A stretch of DNA of 25,359 nt from Ophiothrix spiculata (Eukaryota; Echinodermata; Ophiuroidea; Amphilepidida; Ophiotrichidae): the NCBI GenBank assembly GCA_000969725.1, contig JXSR01S042282.1; one strand, written 5' to 3'. The notes under the pieces were generated by a model. That model was not told where the DNA came from. It did not search any database and was given only the letters and a program-made list of their open reading frames with translations. Numbering within the stretch: the first letter of the stretch is position 1; each line of letters opens with the position of its first letter. Made by a program: the position numbers and the translations under genes. Below are positions 12,501-21,500 of this stretch, piece after piece.

Positions 12501-15500
12501 AAACTCGGGGAGCTGATCCGGGCATCGATGGTGCAATTGTAGGCTGATCAAGGTTCAGCGCCCCTAAAGGTTGATGCAATGATGCTTGGTGTGGAATGGA
12601 GCTTACTTGGGCTACAGTGGTCAGCGAACACCTGTAAAGTGTGCAGAGGCCGTGTTGAATTACAAATCTGGGAGGCATAGCACACTATAAGTCCCCATTA
12701 TTTTTTTTAAGTTTTGCATCAGAAGTGTACAACAATCTGGATGGAGAATTTTTGTTTCGACAGGCACTGAACTAAGTAAATTTTGGAAATAAAACTCGTC
12801 AATTGTAGTTCTGATAAAATGTATCTGCATTTTAAAGAAACTGAAAGATAAATTAAATAAATGAATTGATCATTAATGATACATGTCGTACCATATGGAG
12901 AAAATAGGTTAAGCTGAATGTTTTTAAGTGCATATTGATTTTTTAGCTAAAAAATTCATGATGCATATGCTCTAGGCATTGACACTTTTCATTTGCGAGT
13001 ATACATTCAGTTTTAAATAGGCTTTATTCAGGAATGACAATATTTGTGTGCTCTGAAACCACATGGATTTCTAATTTACATTGATATCTTTCTGCTGACA
13101 GTAAATGTGCATATAATTTCACAAACAATCATGTCTGGGTTTTTAGTAGCATCAATTGAAACTTTTAAAAATAAAATTGCTCTGAACTAGGTATGCCAAT
13201 TTTCCTGCCATTAAATAAAAATCTTCGAAATATTATAGTGCTTCTCACCAGGTTTAGCAGGTTGTTGTGCATAAGGATCCCTGTAGTTGTAGCCTTCCCA
13301 TGATCCATCTGCATTGTTGTAGCCATTATTATAAGAGCGTCCATGCTCACCATAATAGCCTCTGTTGTTATATGGGTCACTGTAGTCGCCATAAGCACTA
13401 ATATTGCTTTGATCCGACCCATATTTTTCCGGAGTATCACCTCCTGTGTGATGAAAATCAGCAGCAAACCTGGACCTAGAATATAATTTTTTTAATAGAA
13501 AAGTTTAAATTAGTCTTTCAGTTCACAAGTGACATTTTTTTTTGTCTGATTGAATTTTAATTAGCACCAACATCAGTAAAAAGAAGGTGTAAATATTGCA
13601 AATAATTTGTGGATCTGCTATGAATGCATCAAAGTTATATCTTCCGTAGCTGCTATGTTACATTTATTTAAAACGTCGTCACTTGAGTGTGATAAAAACT
13701 TCACTTTCCCGGAGTCTTGAAATGGTCACCTGAAGAACCTTTTCAAGAGCTACTGAGCACAGACTGGGCACTATACCCTATAAACCTTGGAGTATGCAAC
13801 AAGCAATCAGACTCTGTTATGAGATCTATAGCATATCACTTGTATTCTACCACATTTTGAATTGGTGGTTTTATATTGTGTAAGAGACTAGTAATGATTG
13901 ATTAGGAAAGACTACGACAAAATCACTGCGTATTAATATTTTTGTTCATGAATAGTACATGATTTGGGTATTATTTTTGGCTAATTTTGTTGCTACAAAA
14001 CGGACAAACATTGAAAATAACTTCATTTGAATATTCAGCAAGATTTATTACGGAAAGTACAGACTAATTTACTTCCTAATATAGTCATATTGGTTTATGT
14101 GCATTAATCGCCTGTTTGTTGTATACTTCAAGATTGATAGGGTAGTATGAGTAAACACAAAGTTCGAACACAAAAAATTAGGAGCTTCCCAAATGAGACA
14201 CTTAAATAACATAATAAGAACATGTTTTTTTCCAAGTTACATCAAGCTTTTGCCAATTGAGATCATTTATCATAGAATCAACTGAAGTTCTAATATCTGC
14301 TGACAGGATGATTCTAGCAAGGTTGTTAATAAGAACTTGAAGCCTGTTAGTAAGAAGCCTGTTATTCATGATAGGTTTTTCCTCCTGCCTGATCATAGAC
14401 CATATTATCCATGGAAAAGCAAGAAAAATGAAAGTACAATAGCTGCCATTTTTCATATATTTGCATTATAACAATACATATACTCATAGTTACAGTATAT
14501 GTACTATAACAATACATATACTCATAGTTACAGTACAAGAGGACATTCATCAAACATGCTTGTTGTGTTCCCCCTTTAAAACCAATTCTGGCTTTAGAAC
14601 TTTTCATGTCAGAGCAGCAAACCTTTGGAACAACGTTGTTGATACTGAGACCTACTTCAATATTTATATAGCATATGTAGTGTAATGCAAATTTATGAAA
14701 AATGGCAGCTATTGTACTTTCATTTTTCTTGCTTTTACATGATTATATGGTCTGGGATCAGGCAGGAGGAAAAGCCTATCATGAAAAAAATCTTAGGGAC
14801 TGTTCACAAACACTTGTAGGGGGGAGGCTGATTCAAAAAAAAATTATAGCGGAAAATGTTTCCCCCCCTTTTCGATCTCGAAAAATTTAAGGCCCCCCCC
14901 CCCATTTTTGCGACAAAACTTAGTGGTCAACCCCCAGAAGAGCATGTAAACTCAATTTTCACTGGAAAATTTGTGGTAATTTTAATTTTTTTCCAGGGCC
15001 CTTTGGTGAAAAATTTGAAGGATCCCCCTTTTTGCATCAGGCCCCCCCCTTACAAGTGTTTGTGAATGGTCCGTTAGTTACCTGTCATGTGAGGACCCAT
15101 CAGTGGCATCATTAGAACGATTGCCTTCTACCCGTTGCGATTCGTTGTGCGACTCGTCTAATTCAGACGACTTTTGATCAGTGCTTCTGTTATGTTTATT
15201 GCCCGAGCGCTGCTGTCGATAATATTCTTTATTGCGATACCATTCTTCGTAGCGTTGGTCATAGCCATAACCACGTCTCCTGTAGTAATCTTCATATTCT
15301 ATAACAGTATGTGTAAAATCAAGTACATTGTTAGAAATCTGATACTAAATGCATTTTTGAAGATTGAATATGCAATATGATTTTAAGTGCACTGTCTGTC
15401 TCGTAGAAGTTGAACTGATAATATTGATATGGAATATTTACTTTTATATCATGATTACAGTGATTTGGGCCGTGCAATAGTTTGTACTATTGCACGGCAT

Positions 15501-18500
15501 GAAACAAACCTGTGCAATATCATGATATAAAACAAATATTGAATGCCTATGCACGTGCAATAGTACAAAATATATCATTCGGTCAAATTTGGACTGATCC
15601 ATTTCACTCGGCTACGCCTCGTGAAATAGAAAGGTCCAAATTTGACCTCATGATTTATTTTGTACTATTGCACTCTCAGGCATTAAATATTTGTGTACTA
15701 TTGCACTCTCAGGCATTAAATATTCGTATAGTATATGAATCTACATCTGCACAATCAAATACCAAAGTTGCGGAAGCAATATCATGCGAAGATGACGGGT
15801 GGCACTAGTTGAAACAGATATTTTGAAAATACAACACAATTTATATCTAGATTTCTGTAAGAGGCGCATGCAATACCTAGGTGGCTGCAGGCCAATTACC
15901 GGCGACTCACCCATGAGGCGATAGATACCTTATGAGTTTACAAAAGATGGTTGAAAAAATTGGTATATGTTTAATAATGCAGACTTCTGCAAGAGGCGGT
16001 GTTTCAGGGTCTATATCGACATCTTATTCCAGTATTTACAAATTTATCTAAATTGCCCAAATTGTCAATTTACCTCCAGAATACTTTGGATCCTTCCTCC
16101 CATGTGCAGCATAATAAGCGTCATATCCACCATATTGCTCATACCCCTTTCCTTGCCTCGATCGCGGCCTCTCCTCACCATAGCCTTGCCGGGAGTACGA
16201 TCTCGCTGGATCACGCTCTCTATACGACCTGTCATGATCTGCGTACTCCTGCCTGGAATACGGTCTCTCCCTATTGTATTGATGCTGTTTTGCGTATTGA
16301 TGTCGGTAATATTGATCGTATTCATACTTTGCTCTGTAGTCATGCGGGTGGTAATTAGGGTACTGCTGATGGTAGCCATAATATTGACCTTGACCTCCAT
16401 GACCTTGACCTCCATACCACTGCTCTTGTCCAGGTGGTACCTTTGAGAGAAAAGAAAACATTTATAGAAAATGTCTAGATTCTATCCTGCGAGCATTTAT
16501 AGAAAATGTCTAGATCTATCCTGCGAGGACCTGAATGATGGGGATGTGCCACTCAAGGTATGAAAAACAAACCCATGTCTAAGGGTGTTTCGAGCAAAAA
16601 AAGGTATTTTTCTAAGCCGAAAGTGACTGATTAGATAATTTTTTGTCAATATTGCTAATTTAAAGCCATCATTTCTAATGTTTTTTTGTTTCACAAACTT
16701 GTCTCCCTCTTTTTCTTTTTTTTGTTATTTCTTTTGAAATTTCAGACCCTTTATGTCAGGATTTTTTTAATAGAAAAATGGGAACCATGGCTAAGTAACA
16801 GGTTGAAGCAACATTGTATCAAACCCATTCCTGGAAATGAAATGAAAACCAATTTACAGATCATGTTGAGGATAAGAATCATATTTATCAGGAAGGGGAA
16901 TTATTGGCAAAAAAGAACAGTGCAGGACCAAAAAGGTCATAAAAATTAGAAAATATTGGGAACTACCATGGATAGAGATGTAGATGAAAGGCAGTGTTTT
17001 TTAGAGAACACTTCAAAACTAAACCGGCAGTTGCAATGACAACCACCCAGAACTGCTGGTTCCAGGAAGTCAAACCCAGTGGGTTCTGAACACTGTATGC
17101 AGTGATGTTTGAACCCCACCCTTTTTATTTTAACCCTACCCTTTTATCCAGACACCCTTTATACTGAAAGTTCTCTGAGCCCACCCTTTTTAGATCAGTT
17201 TTTCATACTGATGAGGGGTACTGAATTCTGAATTCATCTCACTTTGGTTTACTGATTAACCCTAGCTTGGCAATGTAGAAAACATAAATGGTGACAAAAA
17301 AATCTTATCACAATGATGATATGCTCATTCTGATTCTTGGGGTTTTTCAACATAATTTCAATTTTAGTCAAAGGGTAAGAAGCCCACCCTTTTTATTTCA
17401 GACCCACCCTTTATATCAAGGCACCCTTTTTACTAAAAATTTTCTGAACCCCACCCTTTTGACAATTTTTGGATTTTTCTAGACCCACCCTTTCTAAAGC
17501 GTGTCGTGCATACAGTGCTGAAGTGATCTCTTATTAGATTCTGCAACTAAAAACACTGAAAATCAAATCAACTGGTTCACCAAGATTATCACCATGCAGG
17601 AACAAACAGCGTCGGACTCATCAACAGTGATTGCCAAAATGGAAATCATTGGATCAGATTGAACAAATCAATTAAAATTTATTGTTAACATCCTGGTGAA
17701 TCTGTTTAGCAATAATTAATATATTGATTTTCTCTTTCACATATTCTGTCACTATCATTAATGTTATTGATTTTTCACAAAGTACTTAACACAATATTAT
17801 GAGATATAAATTTAGTGGTACAAACTTGTTATTTTTTGTTTGATAAAATATTCCCTCCATTTTTACCATCCGTCAGCTATCCTCGAATTGTTATGCAAAC
17901 TTTATGCTCTAAGTGTCTTATTTAACACATTCTTTCAAAATTAAATTTAAAATTGAACACTTTAAGGCAAACATGGACCTGAACACTAAGGCAAATAACA
18001 AAATTTATAGAATATAAAGTTTTAATATATATTTTTAGAAAAGTTAATTTAAATTATGACACTAAGTTAAAACTAAATAGTTGTTATCACTTGTACACAA
18101 TCACCACTGTTTTATTGTTGATATGTTGTCCATCAGATCAAAATTTAAATTTTTTTTAAATTTTTACTATACTAAGGGAGAACTCCAAAACTCACGTAAT
18201 GGTTGACTGCCCGGAAACTCTGGTTCTGAACAATGGCAACCGCCCAGAACCGTTGGCTTCTTGCAGTCAGCAGTCGGTTGAGTTTTGAAGCGGCCTCTAA
18301 TAGTACATTGCAAAAATAATTTAGTTTGTCACTTAATGTGTGAACTCCTCATTATATTTGAGATAGAGCAATTAAATAATGAAATAAGAAAGATAATGTT
18401 TAATAGTTACCTGTCATGTGAGGACCCATCAGTGGCATCGTTAGAACGATAGTTCACCAGTTCTAAAATCAAGGAGCATGGTCCATTTTTTCAAAATTTT

Positions 18501-21500
18501 CTTTTCTAGGCCATATGAAAGATCACCACTGAAGAGGTTTAAGTTTCAAATTTCAGTTGAATCGGTTAAACCGTTTTAATTTTGTGGACAATTTTTTTTT
18601 ATTTTGGAGCTGCCTATTGGTTTAATCAGAGTCTGAGGATATCCATCGATCAATGCCCATCGAAGCGCAGTCTTTTACACACGCTATTCCTTGTGCATAG
18701 CGCGTGTAAAGACTGCGCGTCGATCCGACAGGACTATGAATAAACCATAAATGTCCGTTACTGTGTAAAGCTAATTATGGTTACCGTAATTTGACACATT
18801 TTAAATGCATATCTCCAAAACGGAACATAAATTTCACTTTTTTGTGAGAAAAATTTGAGCAATATTTTGGTACCAAAAACTCAAAAAGCTTGAAAAAAGT
18901 TGGGAAGCAATCGGACCATGCTCCTTTCAAGTCTTACCTGCTGCTGACTGACAGGGGCTCCAGGCTGCTGAGCAGTACTCGTTGCAGGAGTGACAGGCTG
19001 TCCACCAGGCATGACTGCAACAGGATGCGCCACCTTCACTGGCTCATTGGGATTTGTATGATACGGGGCTGATGTTGATGTTGGAGCACTCGGTTGTCCC
19101 TGCCCCATCGATGGAAGAGATTGCACACCTTGCGTAGGCACTTGGGGCACCATACCTCCCACTTGTGATGACGCTACATGTTGGGGTGGCTGAGCTGGAA
19201 TGGTTGAGTGTGCTGATGCTAATGGCTGCTGCAAGGTTACTGGCTGTCCGACAGCCTGTGGCACAGACAAAGACTGTCCAACAATAGGGACAGCCTGTGG
19301 TCCACCTACTGGTTGTCCAACACTAAGCCCAGCCATGTGTTGAGTTACTTGTTCAACAGATTGATTTGAACTTGGCACGGAAACATTTGGCAAAATTTGA
19401 TATGCAGTCTTTGTATCTGATTGCGATGTTTGTTGTAAGAGAGATGTTACTTCTGACGGGGGAGGAGGAACAGTGACATTTGCTATGCTTGAAGCAAGAT
19501 TACTATCTAATTTGACTGGCTGTTTAGTGGGTGTTGCTAAACTTGGTGTTGGGGCACTAGTCACAGACGCTGGAGCAAGTAGTATATTACTGGGAAGGGC
19601 TGGGAATTCTGTTGACCACAGTGGCGGCGAAGGATTTACTGCGGCCGATGTTGGGCTCTTATTATGATGAGCTATTACAGTACGGAAGGCACTTGGATGA
19701 GCAGTTCCCGACATTAGAGGATTTGTCTGGATTGGATGATTCGATGTTGGTGACGTTAATGACGGTATACTGACAGGGTTGAATGTGTGTGGTGAACTTT
19801 GTACTTGAGGTGCTACATGTTCAACTTGTTTGACACCAAATTGGTCCGTCTGTGGTAAATTGTCCACTGATGTCTGAACATTGGGTTGCAAAATTGGTAC
19901 ATTATCCTGTTTCATAACAGAATGTTCTTGCTGTAACATTTGAGTTGATGAAGATGAAGCTGCAATACTTGCTAGAGGAGGTGCTATACTTACACCCGCA
20001 GGTGGAGGTGCAATACCTGCACCAGCAAAAGGTGCTAAACTCATACAGACAGTTGGAGGTGCTACCATTGCACCAGCGAGTGGTGGTGCCATACTCCCAT
20101 CAGCAGAAGGTGCTGTACTCATACTGGTAGATAGAGATGCTATATTTGCACCTGTAAATGGAGGTGCAATACTTGCACCTGCAGGGGGTGCTATACTCAT
20201 GCTGGCAGCTGGAGGTGCTATCGTTGCACCAGCAGAGGGCGGTATATTAATACTAGCAGGCGCAGATACTATATTCGCACTAGGTGGAGGCGCAGTACTT
20301 GATACTACTGGCTCAGATGCAAAATTTGAAAATGCCGGTGGCGACACATTACTTGCTCCTCCGGGTTCACTTATACCGACACCAGTCACTTGGAGCTGCT
20401 GTTCAGATTCAGCTAGCATTGAGCTAGTTCTTGATACATTTGTGTCACTAGGCACAGACGCGTTACTAATTTCACTTAAATCACTATTTTTCCTTGGCAC
20501 TTCTGCCGCTGAAGGTATATCTCCTGGAAACGATTGGGCACCAGGCATATTTGATGTAGGAGGTACATATAAAACATTTTGTTGTCCAAGTATTTGTACA
20601 TTATTATCAGTTTGGGTTGAAGGTATACTTGATTCCACATTAAGCTGATCTTCTTCAGCTGAATATTGGTCTACACTATTGCCCCTTTGATCTTCTGGCT
20701 TTGCAGATGCTTCACCGATTTCAGAACTTGCTGTTGGCGCTGATTGCCCGTCTGCATCTTCCAACAGAGAATTGCTCCGACTCGTTGTCAATGATGCCGA
20801 TGAATCTGAAGGGTGTAGACTACCGGCTACAGGTTGGCCAGGCGTAAACGAGGAATCTGATGGGTGAAGACTACCTGTGCCAGAGATGGAGGAACCGTGC
20901 TCACTTGGTGGACCGCCATTGTAAACATGCCCTTCTCCATCTGGTACAGGAAGACCAGGGTTTGGAAAATACTGGCCCTCGGGTGCATCATTTTCCTGTT
21001 GCAGTTGTATATTTTGAACATTATCAAAACTCGGGTTAGATAAGTGTCCTTCAACACCCGCCTGGCTATAAGAAACCTCTTGTCCGGGATGATGTTGCGG
21101 GATTGCAAATGGCTGATTGTGGTGTTGATTTTGAGACGGATCAAACATCATCCCTGACGGGGGTTGATCTTGAGGAATACCATTTGATTCACTTTGAGTT
21201 CTTGGCGATATATCAGGTTGATAACCATCCCGTGGACTTTCAGTTTTGTCAGATTCCACATAATCACCGTCATCTTTGTTGAACAATCCCATGTACCCAC
21301 CTCCCGAATCTTCCTCCTCATCAACGGGTGGACTATTGTCAGCCTTAACCTCCTGACCTTGGTGCACTACTGCGTTTTCACCCTGTGCGATATTTGTTCC
21401 GACCTGATTTACAATATTCTGATTGTTCCATCCCTGTCCTGGTGGAACATCTTGATTCCACTGTGATTTTGGAACATCCTGATTCCATTGTGATGTTGGA

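Noticed and set aside
15967..16446. Plus-strand 159-residue hydrophobic frame
   Set aside because: It is the antisense shadow of the Tyr/Arg-rich exon 3. Its hydrophobic character is a side effect of the complementary codons.
16048..16461. Extra coding sequence beyond exon 3 on both sides
   Set aside because: The open frame runs past the splice sites, but the acceptor at 16441 and donor at 16073 give exact phase agreement with exons 2 and 4.
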